A program made the translations under genes and the position numbers. From Trichobilharzia szidati (Eukaryota; Platyhelminthes; Trematoda; Strigeidida; Schistosomatidae), in NCBI GenBank assembly GCA_944472155.2, contig OX235271.1:91835256-91899255 (forward strand): a DNA stretch of 64,000 nt. Direction: 5' to 3'. The number at the start of each line of letters is the position of its first letter. Within the stretch, counting starts at the first letter, position 1. Shown here one piece after another: positions 1 through 10,616 of the stretch. The notes under the pieces were generated by a model, which did no database searches, was not told where the DNA came from, and worked only from the letters and a program-made list of their open reading frames with translations.

Positions 1-714
1 AGAAAAATAATTTGTAAAATTATGAATAAATCATAAAACAAAAATCAGTGATATTTGCTTATCGATCAGTTCTGAACAATTGTAAATACGGAAGAAGTAG
101 GTTTAAAAAAAAGGTGAACACGTGAAGAAAAACAACATTTCTGTCACTCATGACCAATATTAATTGAAAGATGATCGTTCACTACATGGTTGACGCTTTT
201 GTTATACTTGAAAAATTCTTACATTTGAATAATTGAAGAAAGATTTTTCTGAAAAATCTGTTATGTTATATTTCACTCTCCACTTTCGATGACATACATA
301 AATGAGATGTAGGTAACAGCTTAAGAATGCATTTTTATGTAAATAGGGAACTCTTTAAATCGCACTTAATTAAAGACAACAAATAAATTAGTTTGTTTAA
401 CCTCTCAGTGTTTAAATTTTTTCCATACACCTTTAATTCAGCAAAACAAACATTTTGACTACTAATTCGTACCAATGACTAGGAACTACAAGGGTGGTTG
501 GGAGGTTGCAAAACGACCTCTTTCATATAACAAGTTCTTTTGATTAGTTTGAAAAAATGAGGATGGACATTATTTGTAGGCTAAAAGGGGCCTTATTTTT
601 TCTTCATAATTGACAGGCTTTTGCACAGCTACTAACATCCTGAAAAATGACACAAGTTATTATTTTCAAGAATTGGTCTGTAAGGATTAGATTTGTTCTT
701 TTGCAGTTTGCCCA
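1..714. other. AT-rich non-coding stretch
   Basis: I see no exon, repeat or RNA gene here. It is AT-rich with short open frames only. It may be an intron or downstream flank of the minus-strand coiled-coil gene, whose 3' end is not located. Confidence 0.5.
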
Positions 715-838
715 CGGATTGATATCAATTAGAGAACCACTGAAAACCAGGGAGTACTGGACATCTGTTTCATCTTAGTTTGGGAATCACCGGCAGTATG
801 CACCCACCGGGTTTCGAACCCAGGAATTCACGGGCTAT
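715..838 (-). repeat. Hammerhead SINE copy, left arm of an inverted pair
   Basis: On the minus strand this holds a tRNA box-B-like motif (GGGTTCGAAACC), then a degenerate hammerhead (GATGAAAC followed by GTCCAGTAC), then a tail ending TTGATATCAATCCG. It is the reverse complement, with substitutions, of 892-1007. The tRNA-like head with box A is mostly missing. The family resembles the schistosome Smalpha SINEs, which are known to carry hammerhead ribozymes; that assignment is from motif layout only. Confidence 0.75.
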
Positions 839-847
839 TGAATCAGG

Positions 848-1007
848 TCCCAGTGGCTGAATGGTATACGAGCTTGCCTTGTAACCGGAAAGTCCTGGGT
901 TCGAAACCTAGTGGGTTTGTACTGCCGATTATTCCCAAACTAGGATGAAACAGCCGTCCAGTACTCCAATGCTGGTTTTCAATGGTTCTCTAACTGATAT
1001 CAATCCG
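848..1007 (+). repeat. Hammerhead SINE copy, right arm of an inverted pair
   Basis: The plus strand begins with a tRNA-like head: box A-like TGGCTGAATGG near 854 and box B-like GGGTTCGAAACC near 897. A hammerhead-like fold follows at 919-964, then a short tail ending at TATCAATCCG. It lies tail-outward from the copy at 715-838, making a near-palindrome of about 110 bases per arm. tRNA-derived SINEs are transcribed by RNA polymerase III from such internal boxes; activity of this copy is not shown. Confidence 0.8.
919..964 (+). ncRNA. Degenerate hammerhead ribozyme motif in SINE
   Basis: Stem I strands GTACTG (919-924) and CAGTAC (959-964) are perfectly complementary. Between them are a core CCGATTA (canonical CTGATGA), stem II around TTCCC/AGGAT, GAAA at 947-950, and a GTC-type cleavage site at 956-958. 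Two core positions differ from the canonical sequence, so self-cleavage is doubtful although the fold is recognisable. Confidence 0.65.
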
Positions 1008-3633
1008 TAGTCAAACTCGAAAAAATAAGTTATTAAAGAAGCAAAAATATATAATACGCATCACAAACTATTTAAAGCCAAAGGGCATAAATTTGTGGAA
1101 CAAAGTATATGAATACAGGATGTTTTTATCATCTAACAGAAATGGTGAGTAAAATTAGGTTGATTATTACGTAAACAAACAATAAAGCGAATTGAAAGAT
1201 TACTGAACTGAACTCACATTATTAATCCTCTAACTTGCCTAATTGTTTGTTTACGTAATAATTTTACTTTTGCTTACCACTTCTTTTTCACTCTTACCTT
1301 CTCCTCTCGAATATTCCATTACATTATGTATAAATAAATTCCAGTTGTTAGATTATTAACTACCTTTCATTCATGTTTCCTTTTCCACAACCTATGCCCA
1401 TTGAGCTGAAATAATTTTTGTCCTTTCTTAGGATATTAGTAGTTGGGAGAAGGGGGGATGGTAAAGCCGTGAAATGAAAAAGCATGGACTCTTTTTATCT
1501 TCTGAATATGTTCCGTCTCGCTTTATTCAAATTTTTGAATCTGTCTTTATGAAGTGACAAAAACGTAAATGAAAATATCACAGGCTTTTTTTCACTCACC
1601 AAGTTAATTGTGATACAAAAAAAAATCGAATTTTTGAAAATAATTTATTTTTAGTTTTCTCCTCTGAAAAGATGTTATAGGTGTGTAAAATAGGTCTGAA
1701 ACAATTAAACGGCTAAAACTATTTAAGTGTCGTCTAATTCATTCAAGGTCAGCTGGTCAGATCCAAATTGTCAAAATGACTAGACTAAGTAGTCAGCGGC
1801 TTTAATACAGCTACCCGTAGGCAGATGATTTTTAACCGACTGGAAATATACGAACAATAATATTAATATGCACTTATGTCATTAGTGGTAATATATTGTT
1901 TCCTAGTAATTCTATCACATCACATCCAAACGACTTTTAACAGAAACCTCAATTTTCAAAAGAGGCTGTGCTTACCAATGAAATGAAGATAATTTCTTAC
2001 AGGTGAAGGCTTTAATTCTATGAGCTGTTACACTCTGTTAGCATTAATCAATACATTTGCCTTCAAATGTAACAATCATTTAGAAAAACAAAGAAGACAT
2101 CTATCTATAGGAGGTTGTATAATAGAGGTCAATCTTGATGGCCAAAATACTAGACAGTTTCAAATGTCTAGAGAGTTTTTAAAAAAAAAATCAAAATTCA
2201 AACCCTGCAGCATATAAGGACAAACCAGCAAGAGTAGGCGTTTGTTTATTTATTTTTCACAGTAGGAGCATCTACACTATGTATGTAAGCAAACAAATAG
2301 GTAAACAGAAAATCTGATTATCTTTTTTTTCATATACAATACAAATAGAGACTATGGTAAACTTGTTATCCTATAAATTTACCTGCGTTGTTCACATTGT
2401 TTAAGACCTTAAAGTATTTGTAATCAAGTTGCATCATTTTGTAAGGGAATGGAAAAATCAAACATAATAAAATGAAGAAGTATGTCAGTAGATAAGCAGA
2501 TTGGTAGGGAACTTCATGATGCCCTTAACAATAGTGAAAGAAAATTGCGATCAATAAATTCTTGTGAGATCTCTCTTTATAAATATTAGGATAAAGTCAA
2601 TTTAGCATAGAAATTCACCAAGCCAAGTTGCAACACCTGGTAACTTCACATCATGGAATAGGAAAACAGGATAGAATGATTTCATCGAAAGTAGTGTTTG
2701 AAATCGTGAAAGGAATAAATAATGAGTACACCTTCACCGTGAATGATTTTGAGTTATTTTAAACTTAAGGAAGTGTAGGCTTTGTAGATTAAGATACTCG
2801 GGATACTGAGAATCAGTTAACGACTTCATGAACCGGTGACAATTTTCAATTTAATTACTAACAACTTTTTTCAGTATAATCTAATTTCCGCTAATATTTC
2901 TCTGAGAGAAAAGCAGTAGCTCAGTATAAATAACACGTTTTGCAGTCATATTAGACAGTGAAGATCTCATTATCTCATCGACTGATGTACTCTGCTAACT
3001 CAGTAATGAGCTTGACTGAGAGATGACTAACCATGTGGTTTGAATTGATGAACGTTTAAAAACTACATGTTTCTTTAATTTTTAGATTACAAAAAGTGTC
3101 AGTAACTGAGATGGATGATTTCATTTGTGCTGTTTTCTCAGCTAAACGGTTTGATAGTGAACAAACTGAAAATGCTCAAGCTTTACTGAATAAAAGACAA
3201 GTGTTTTTTAAGGCTCCATGAACTAATTAAGCTCATAATGGCATTTGGCACACCACACGATTAAATGCATCACAGTTTAAAAAACTAACATCACTGCTGA
3301 CTATCTTTAACCACCAACTTACTGAGTGAAAACCACAAAGTAGATAAATGAAGGAAATTGTCACTTAACCTTTATCTTCATTATCACATAACCCATATAA
3401 AAGGCGTAACCCTTTTTTCTATAATCTGATTGAAATTACACAAAGACTCAATGACTGAAAGCTCTTGGTAACGTGACTTGAAATCGTTTATAGCAGTTCA
3501 GATGTATTCAACCCTTCAACATTTCCGAAGTTCAATGCGTTGCCAACCTTCATATAATCACATTGTCTCTCACATTCACCTCTGCACACTTAAATAGTTC
3601 TTTTGTGTGTTTATACGAAGTTTGGAGACTTTA

Positions 3634-3634
<1 letters not shown>
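1008..3634. other. Non-coding stretch with one short inverted repeat
   Basis: No exon can be supported. A perfect 21-base inverted repeat lies at 1163-1183 and 1242-1262. A short plus-strand open stretch at about 3087-3223 follows a possible acceptor and ends in TGA, but it has no recognisable product. Confidence 0.4.
1163..1262. repeat. 21-base perfect inverted repeat with 58-base loop
   Basis: Arms 1163-1183 and 1242-1262 are exact reverse complements centred on a TTACGTAA-type core. Similarity continues outside the arms with a 9-base insertion on the left. It may be the ends of a small non-autonomous element. No target duplication is clear. Confidence 0.6.

Positions 3635-3706
<72 letters not shown>
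3634..3706. repeat. (TA)n microsatellite
   Basis: About 70 bases of nearly pure TA dinucleotide repeat with one TTA interruption. Short reading frames running through it (Tyr-Ile repeats) are artefacts. Confidence 0.97.
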
Positions 3707-3708
<2 letters not shown>

Positions 3709-4105
3709 CTGCAAAGTTTTGTGTTGATTTGTCTGTCTTCTTCGTATAATCAAATAGTATACTTTGGAAGACTCCCAAACGTCAGAAATACAATATATTC
3801 CTTAGTTGGAGTAGGAAGTTAGCTAACAATACGATAAAAATAATAAATAAACTACCCATAGCCTTCATTATTACACTGGCAAATTGATAGTTTCTGCCTT
3901 TTTCTACATAAGTTGTGTTGAGTGATTGAGGTTAGTTTATATTGCATGCCTGCCTAACTGCTATAATTTCCAGTGTTCGTTTTAAACATTACCATTTAAC
4001 ACGTGGAAAATGCAATCCATCAAAATAGTTGAAAATGACAATCCGGAGAGTGAGTAACGAGCTTATAAAGAAAAGTAAGTAGTGATATATGAGAAAATAA
4101 CATTG

Positions 4106-4111
4106 AATATA

Positions 4112-4152
<41 letters not shown>
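4106..4152. repeat. (TA)n microsatellite next to an exon donor
   Basis: TA repeat with one TATG interruption. It lies about 36 bases inside the intron beyond the minus-strand splice donor that closes exon 4189-4510. Confidence 0.95.
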
Positions 4153-4156
<4 letters not shown>

Positions 4157-4188
4157 GCTAACCAGATCTACTAAGATAAACAACTTAC

Positions 4189-4510
4189 CTAACGAAGATG
4201 AGGCAGGTGTTATAGCTTCAATGTCTTTACATGAAATAAAGTTTTCCGTTGACGACTCCATGACAGATTCTTGATTAGGTAGATTATCTACATTTTTATT
4301 GGAGCCAGTGATAACGGGCTGGAATGTTTTTTGGTCTGGTTTTTCTTTCTCTTCTAAGAGTTTCGGATCATTTTCTTTTGAATCAACTGTTGGAGGTAGT
4401 TCGCAGGGAGGCTTTTCAATAGTATTATCGTCATCATCCGTTTCTTCTTCCAACGAGTCGAAATCATCATAAGAAAATCCAGTCAGTGTGGTAAAACTTT
4501 TTGGATGGAC
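4189..4510 (-). CDS. Coiled-coil gene, fourth visible exon, acidic tail
   Basis: The 322 bases lie between acceptor AAATACAG and donor TTAG-GTAAGT. The exon begins VHPKSFTTLTGFSYDDFDSL, followed by EEETDDDD and a long Lys/Glu/Pro-rich disordered segment. It ends in phase 1, so at least one more exon must follow at lower coordinates; I could not identify it. Confidence 0.75.
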
Positions 4511-6418
4511 CTGTATTTAAAATGAAACATGACAGAGAATAAACGTGAAGCAGGTAGGCATTAATGTATGTGCATTTTGTTCAACAGAATGATTTCAAAA
4601 AAAAGTTTGAATACAGCTGGCTACTACAAAACGGAATACATAAAGAGACGGAAAAAAAACCTCATTAACCACTTTTCCTTAAAAGCCTTACTTCATATTA
4701 AAAAAGAAAAACGGTATTTATTACTAGAGGTAATTTTCAATCACCACTGTGAATAAGTGGTCCATAAAAATCATCCCAATTTAATGATTTCGTCACAAGT
4801 GACGATCAACAAATCTCGCTCCACCTATTTAGGCTTTGGTAATTGGACAATATTATGAGTCTTCAAACGTTGAGTTATATCACCTGTGTGACTTTCAAAA
4901 AGACACACAGACAACAGATCTTTAGAATAACATGAAACAATGTGAAACCAAAATGTCTAAATCAAACAGAGGAACTGTGAACAAAGTGTATCGTTATCTC
5001 TGAAGATTGGGTGTAGGATTTAATTCATCTACAAATTTCTTACGCTACACAGCTAATACTGGCAACTCAGTTTGGTCCTTACTATATTTATAATAACTCA
5101 AAACTTTATGTTTCTTAAATAAAATATTGTAGTTATGCAACAGAAATAAATACCAAACAGTTGACCTTCAAACACAAAGAACGGGATCAATACGTGAAAT
5201 GAATGTTTGTTGATTCGCATTAACATGTACATAAGCAGACAAAAATAACAGACACATACAGTTAGACCTAAATTTACATAAGGATAACTAACCATGAAAT
5301 GACAGTCATAGTTGGAAGGGTTGAAGTGGTATCTGATTGGTGAGCCGTCATATTATTTGTCTGCTGCAATTAACAGTAGATTTGCCACTGCAAAACTGGT
5401 CAATTAACCGCTGAAAATCCCACAGTTTTATGGTAATTTACACAATTTAGCTGCTTTACTTTCTGATTTGTGTTTATATGGGCCGTTGAATTACCATTCA
5501 ACTTAAACAATTCACAAGCACAAGTACATATGTCACTCAAAAATCAAATGTGGTTTCTACATTTGTTTATAAACCACACATCATAATATATTCGTACCGA
5601 GCATACACAACCCGATGGTTGTTTATATGACTGGATTGCAGTTCCACATTTGCAAAAATCTATCGATACCTGGAGTCTTAAATTCGTAAAAACACTTTCC
5701 TACTATTAAACAATCGAAATGAAATGAGTAAACCTCTTGTGAAACTCAATATTCACCTTCCTATCTACTGGATATCATCAGAAACTTTCGTTTTGTGTAG
5801 ACCCAGTGCATGCAAGCACTTTATAACAAAAACGTGAAAGTATTCTGGTTAACTAACAGTGATAAAATCAGGCACCAACTGGCTTAATTACATTGTAGTA
5901 AAATTTATCACGTAGTTATAAAGTTCAGAGTACAGTTTTAAAATTGGCATACAAGTAACAAAGTACTCAACACAGAGCTTATATATCTTACAGGTATTAC
6001 TGATAACAAGTTTCATAGTGCTAAAGTTCAAAGTATGCTAAGACATTTTATACAAAAATATCACTGGATTGGTCACGTCTAAAACAATTAACAATTGTTA
6101 TTCAACCCTGGCAATAAGTTTCTATTTTGAATATGTTTCGATTACAAGTAACGGTGCAATTTACATGGCTGAAAGCTACTACATAAACATAGAACAGTTT
6201 TACAGATAAACTACTGCTTTACAATTATATACACATATGATTCTAATTTATAATATCACACACTGATTTATTGTATATAAGCACTGTAAGTAAGAATAAT
6301 GACAGCCGATATTACTAGTTGTCGTTACCTCTGTAAACAATTCCTAATAAGCTATCAAACAGCAAACAACTAGAATACATGGCTTTTAAGAAAACAAGAC
6401 TTTTATATTGCATAAATG

Positions 6419-6490
<72 letters not shown>

Positions 6491-9400
6491 CAGAATAATT
6501 ACATGGATAGCTGTCACTGTATGGGAGATAAAATAAATCTACACAATATGGAATTACACTCTAATAAAGAGCCCAATTCCTACTTTAATAGAAAAGACTT
6601 ATTTGGCATTATCCTCACAGTTAATAACAATCATGAGATCTTACAATAGATTATGTACAATCCTGTTACGTAATGTGGACAGTACTGTGGACTGTACTCC
6701 ACAAGTTAATAACTAATGGGAATCTTATCTCTTCAACTGCAGAGGATACACTATATGCTTTTTACTAGTAACTGTTTTCTTCGTTTTCCAATTGCAATTA
6801 CTTATTAAGCGACCATCATGTAGAGCTAGTGTGCAATATTAGTACTTCTGACACTTGAGTAAATAAGCAATTCCTGAACAGTTTATGATAGTGAGTCTCA
6901 GATATGCACTTACGAAAACACTGACGACTTGTGATTTAAATTATGTCTTCACACTTTATGTACACATGCTTTTCGGGCTGCAAAAAGTCTACTATTCCAA
7001 CTTATTAACCAGCCATATATTAGTTCAAGGTCACCAAATCACTGTAGGTAACTAGCTATACACGGAAAGCGTTTTAAAAGCAACACAATGAAAAACAATA
7101 GTACTACTGCTCGCATACAAATTATATATATATATATATATATAATATTTCTAAAATTCATCTACGTTACCTTTAAGGGTTTCTTGTAAGTTGTAGACAA
7201 AGGACGCTGGATGAAATTAGTAGTATTATTCTGTCGTTCCATTGAAGACGATGATTCGTTGTTACTAACTGAATTCCTAGAAGTGGCACTACGTGTTGCT
7301 GCAACAACAGCACGCTCAGCTGCCCGAACGCGTTCTTTTGCTTCAGCCAGTTCTGCATCTCGACTATTACGCAGCTCATTCATCTGAGCTTCTAGTAACC
7401 GTTTACTAAGAACCAGTTCTGTAACTGAAATGAAATACAAAGAGGAGAAAATTAAAGTTTAACCTGACAATATTCTTTGGAGGGTGGAAAACTGAAAGAA
7501 AACCGCTTCCTAGACCAACTAGACTATGCGTGCATAAAATTTCCAAAAGCTAGGAAGATGAAACTATTTCAAGCGAGTATTAATGAAATAGCTTCTTTAG
7601 AATTCCACCTGTTTTCAAATTCCCGACAGATTCAGTCTAAAACTCGTTCAGAAATTTTAGGACCGAGGGTATAAAAAGTGAACAACGTTTTGAAGAACAT
7701 TACTATTCTAACAGATGAAAATCGCTATAAATGTCAAAATACCTAGGAATCTTCAAAGATAACATACTCAAGCTTCACAACAGGTGAGAATAAACAAGTC
7801 ACTATATGTAGCGAACAATAGTAACAACAATTAACATATAAACGAGCTTACTTTGTTCATCAGCTGCTTGTAGAGCCGCATGCAGGCGCCGATTATTATC
7901 CGTCGCTCGTTCCAGTCGAAAATGGACCTCAGACATACATTCTGAATCTTCCAACTCTGATCGAATCTGCTGTAAAGCTTCGAGTTCAACTGAAAGGTTA
8001 GCTTTCAGTTGCAATACACCCTCTATTTCTTCTAAAAAGTCTGGTTATTAGTAAAATAAAATAAAATTTATTAAAATTCGGCTTATAGTTTAACTTATCA
8101 AAAAACCACGTGAAACATAACTGGATTAAAGACAAGGAATTTAAACAAAATCATATCGCGATGCTTCTTGAACTGATTTATAGAAAATTGAATTGTTTAT
8201 GAAGAAACGTTGTGCAAACATGTAGAAATAACCAGACACATTTTAAAACATTCGTGCTATACATCAAAATTTCAGTATTTCAAAAACCTCAAAGGGGTCA
8301 TGAATATTCTGACTGTTAGAACATCAGAACATCTACACAGCTATGTCCATTAATCACGAACCAACGATATAACAAACAAGATTAACTTGTTTACCTTATA
8401 TAACAGACTATAAAGTTGGTAGAACCCAGAATCTCTACATTGCACGTAACTTAACCAATATAATTAGAAGCATGATCAGACTGAATTATATTAACTCTAG
8501 GAGCAGACAACAGTAATTTCATACGGCATGTAAAACAAGAACTCGTACAAAACAGTTTCTGATCTCCGAGAACATTTTAAGTGGCAAATTTCTGCCTTGA
8601 GACAATAAAAAATATGACACTGCAGTTGCGGAACTTTGTAAGGATATGAGTATATAAATGGGTAGCCAGATAAGCATAAAACCATGCATGAAATCACATC
8701 ATATGATGTCGCCACACTTCGTAACAGCTCAGCAAGGAAAGGGGGAAAATAATAACAGCCCAATGGAAAAACTATGAGAGACAGTAAATATATAAGAACT
8801 GGGGAACGTATAGAATTTCGAAGATAATCAAAGGTATGAGATTGTAGACCATTTCGCATAGTCTGTGTGAACGCTGAGAATATTAAATGGCTTAATAAAT
8901 AAGGTAACATAAAAATTGGTGGTGTTAAAAATATGAGCTACGGTTTGGATCTGAGAGATTAATAAGTGTAAGGTCTTCAGTAAGTTTTTTTATTATGGCA
9001 TTCCCAACAGACTTGGTACTCCTTTATCTCTTTGAAGATAAGCATCATACACAACTTCATAACTTTTATTTCATTTGATATGATTAACAATGTACATGAA
9101 AAGCATAAGGTTCCTGGATTTTTCAATAACAGCTTTTATTTATGCACTCTACGGAAAGGAGGAAAAAGAAATCGCAACTCCACCAGCTATTAACCCACAC
9201 TTGGCTCAAAATCGTTCTCAATGACGCAGACGCATCCACTCCTTGTGACTTATGATTTCCAATGAAACTGTTTTGTTCTTCGTTATTACTATTCCTTTTT
9301 CTCACACCTCTGTTTGCTGTCTCTAATATGCATTTCTCCTACTTTCTTCTCTTGCTTTGTGTGCTACAAACAGGGATTGTGGCGACTTGAACTGCCGCAC

Positions 9401-10110
9401 ATTTGTGCAAATTTTACTGTCGAAAACAGACAGACCCTACACTTAATAAAACGAAAAATCTCAGTAAGAGGAAATAAGACTGAGCTTAGAATTTAATGGA
9501 GAATCGAGGCAAAACCCTTGTTTGATTATTTAACGCTTTGATCAACCTACATAGATGTCTTTTTATTCCCTACATAGATCTCCATCCACACTATGCGCAA
9601 TATAGACAGTCGTATTTATCACTGGCTTGATTCATGCGGAAGTATGCACTTAAGGTATAAGCATGCCATTTTATAAAAATCTGGCATACACCCCTTAATT
9701 GTCCCACAAACCTCTAAACCGATTTACTTGTTCTTCACAAACCACTGTAAATTCATAAATCAAATGAGCTAGCCACTGGGTATTTAATAATACTAAATAA
9801 TTAAAGCTGGAATTGTCGACACGTGAGTACTTTTTGAATCATACGTGTCATTTATTAGAACGAAAACGAAATACGCAAAACGAGGAGACTTACCATTGTA
9901 CGATGGCTTTGTTAAATCCGCTGACTTAGGCCTAGATGCATCTGTATTCTGGGAATCAACTCCTTTAATAACTCCGGAAAAGCGTTGTTGTAGGACGGCG
10001 TACTTCTCTTCATAACGTCTACTCCATGCTGATAAAACCTGTGACAGGCTGGTATCTTTGCCTGCCGAGAGTTCATGGTAAACTAATTCCATGGACTCAG
10101 CTGTTTTCAA
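4189..10110 (-). CDS. Multi-exon acidic coiled-coil protein, partial, family not recognised
   Basis: Four minus-strand exons (9894-10110, 7852-8031, 7171-7424, 4189-4510) join with matching phases (1, 1, 0) and GT-AG borders to about 324 residues, open at both ends. The first part includes SLSQVLSAWSRRYEEKYAVL. A long heptad-rich alpha-helical stretch follows (EEIEGVLQLKANLSVELEAL and on through ITELVLSKRLLEAQMNELR). Next is a Ser/Asn-rich linker, then SFTTLTGFSYDDFDSLEEE and a Lys/Glu/Asp-rich acidic tail. No catalytic motif, signal peptide or membrane segment is visible. A cytoplasmic scaffold or Golgi/centrosome-type coiled-coil role is only a guess. Any exons upstream would lie beyond the LINE at 10617-15094, and those downstream below 4189; neither set was found. 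Confidence 0.75.
6417..6483. repeat. (TA)n microsatellite
   Basis: About 65 bases of TA repeat with one TATG interruption, inside the 2.7 kb intron of the coiled-coil gene. Confidence 0.96.
7122..7144. repeat. (TA)n microsatellite next to a donor
   Basis: A short TA array lies about 30 bases inside the intron from the splice donor of exon 7171-7424. Confidence 0.9.
7171..7424 (-). CDS. Coiled-coil gene, third visible exon
   Basis: The 254 bases run from acceptor TTTCATTTCAG to donor AAAG-GTAACG. The coiled coil continues (AEAKERVRAAERAVVAATRS) and gives way to a Ser/Asn/Thr-rich linker ending TTYKKPLK. The exon ends in phase 0, matching the next exon. A (TA)n array begins about 30 bases past the donor. 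Confidence 0.8.
7852..8031 (-). CDS. Coiled-coil gene, second visible exon
   Basis: The 180 bases between acceptor TTTTTAG and donor GTAAGC join the previous exon as ...PSYN-EEIEGVLQLK... The exon encodes mainly charged heptads (ELEALQQIRSELEDSE, FRLERATDNNRRLHAALQA), a strong coiled-coil signature, and ends in phase 1. Confidence 0.8.
8032..9893. other. Intron of the coiled-coil gene
   Basis: The intron is 1.86 kb. Apart from the RTE 3'-end fragment at about 9195-9455, I see nothing recognisable. Short open frames here lack splice context and homology. Confidence 0.55.
9195..9455 (+). mobile_element. RTE-like LINE 3'-UTR fragment
   Basis: This matches, with substitutions, the 3' untranslated part of the RTE element at 57.9-60.0 kb. 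Shared landmarks are GGCTCAAAATCGTT, then AATGACGCAGA, then TTTGTGTGCTA, then a GGCGACTTGAACTGCCGCA-type block and a CAGACAGACC tail. It is a 5'-truncated insertion with no coding part. Confidence 0.75.
9894..10110 (-). CDS. Coiled-coil gene, first visible exon
   Basis: Acceptor TTTTCTGCTCAG ends at 10111; donor GTAAGT begins at 9893. The 217 bases encode LKTAESMELVYHELSAGKDT and on to KPSYN, and end in phase 1. The acceptor lies about 500 bases downstream, in gene sense, of the ORF2 stop of the LINE inserted in the preceding intron. Confidence 0.8.
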
Positions 10111-10439
10111 CTGAGCAGAAAAGATAAGCGCCTACTTCAAGGACTACCTTCAATCTTCAACATCCAATATCCAATATCCTGATTACGAGCTAGTATAAAC
10201 CAGTGATTTCTTTGAGCTCGCTTCTTGATTTTAAGGTAGAGGTTCCAGATCTTCGGTGAACTTATGCGTAGTAAATCCCGCCACTCGACTGCCTTAGCTC
10301 TGGTAGACTCCAGGAGGAGTGATGCGAGGATTGGTCAAGATTGTGGTTTGTAGTGTGCAGTATGTTAGGACTCAGCTGTTGCCGTGAATGGAGTTTGACC
10401 TAACACCCGTTGGTGATTCGGTGTAGTCATAAAAGTAGA

Positions 10440-10468
10440 GTAATAATAATAATGATAATGATAATAAT
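10440..10468. repeat. (TAA/TGA)n simple repeat, possible LINE tail
   Basis: The run of TAATAATAATGATAATGATA lies in the expected 3' flank of the minus-strand LINE whose ORF2 ends at 10617. It may be the microsatellite-like 3' tail of that element. The boundary is not otherwise defined. Confidence 0.55.
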
Positions 10469-10616
10469 AGGTTGTAGTGTAGATAATATAGGTTGAGATA
10501 AGTGAAATAATAAAGAAAGAAAGAAAAGATAGAGTAGTCGGTACAGTGGGAGAAGACAGGACGGGTCGTGGGGATTTAGCTTGTATGCTTATCCATTGAC
10601 AATGTGGTTTCAAATT

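Larger units (their letters stand above)
4511..7170. other. Intron of the coiled-coil gene
   Basis: No exon or recognisable element lies in this 2.66 kb apart from TA arrays at 6417-6483 and 7122-7144. The sequence is AT-rich and looks unique. Confidence 0.6.

Noticed and set aside
3087..3223. Possible terminal exon on the plus strand (VSVTEMDDFICAVFSAKRFD and on to a TGA)
   Set aside because: It has an acceptor-like AG and about 45 open codons, but there is no recognisable domain and no partner exon in the window.
3989..4188. Coding continuation through the (TA)n array after exon 4189-4510
   Set aside because: The frame runs through a good GTAAGT donor into Ile-Tyr repeats from the microsatellite, so it is intron.
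8497..8910. 137-codon minus-strand open frame
   Set aside because: Hydrophobic and Cys/Tyr-rich with no family pattern, inside an intron of a phase-consistent gene.
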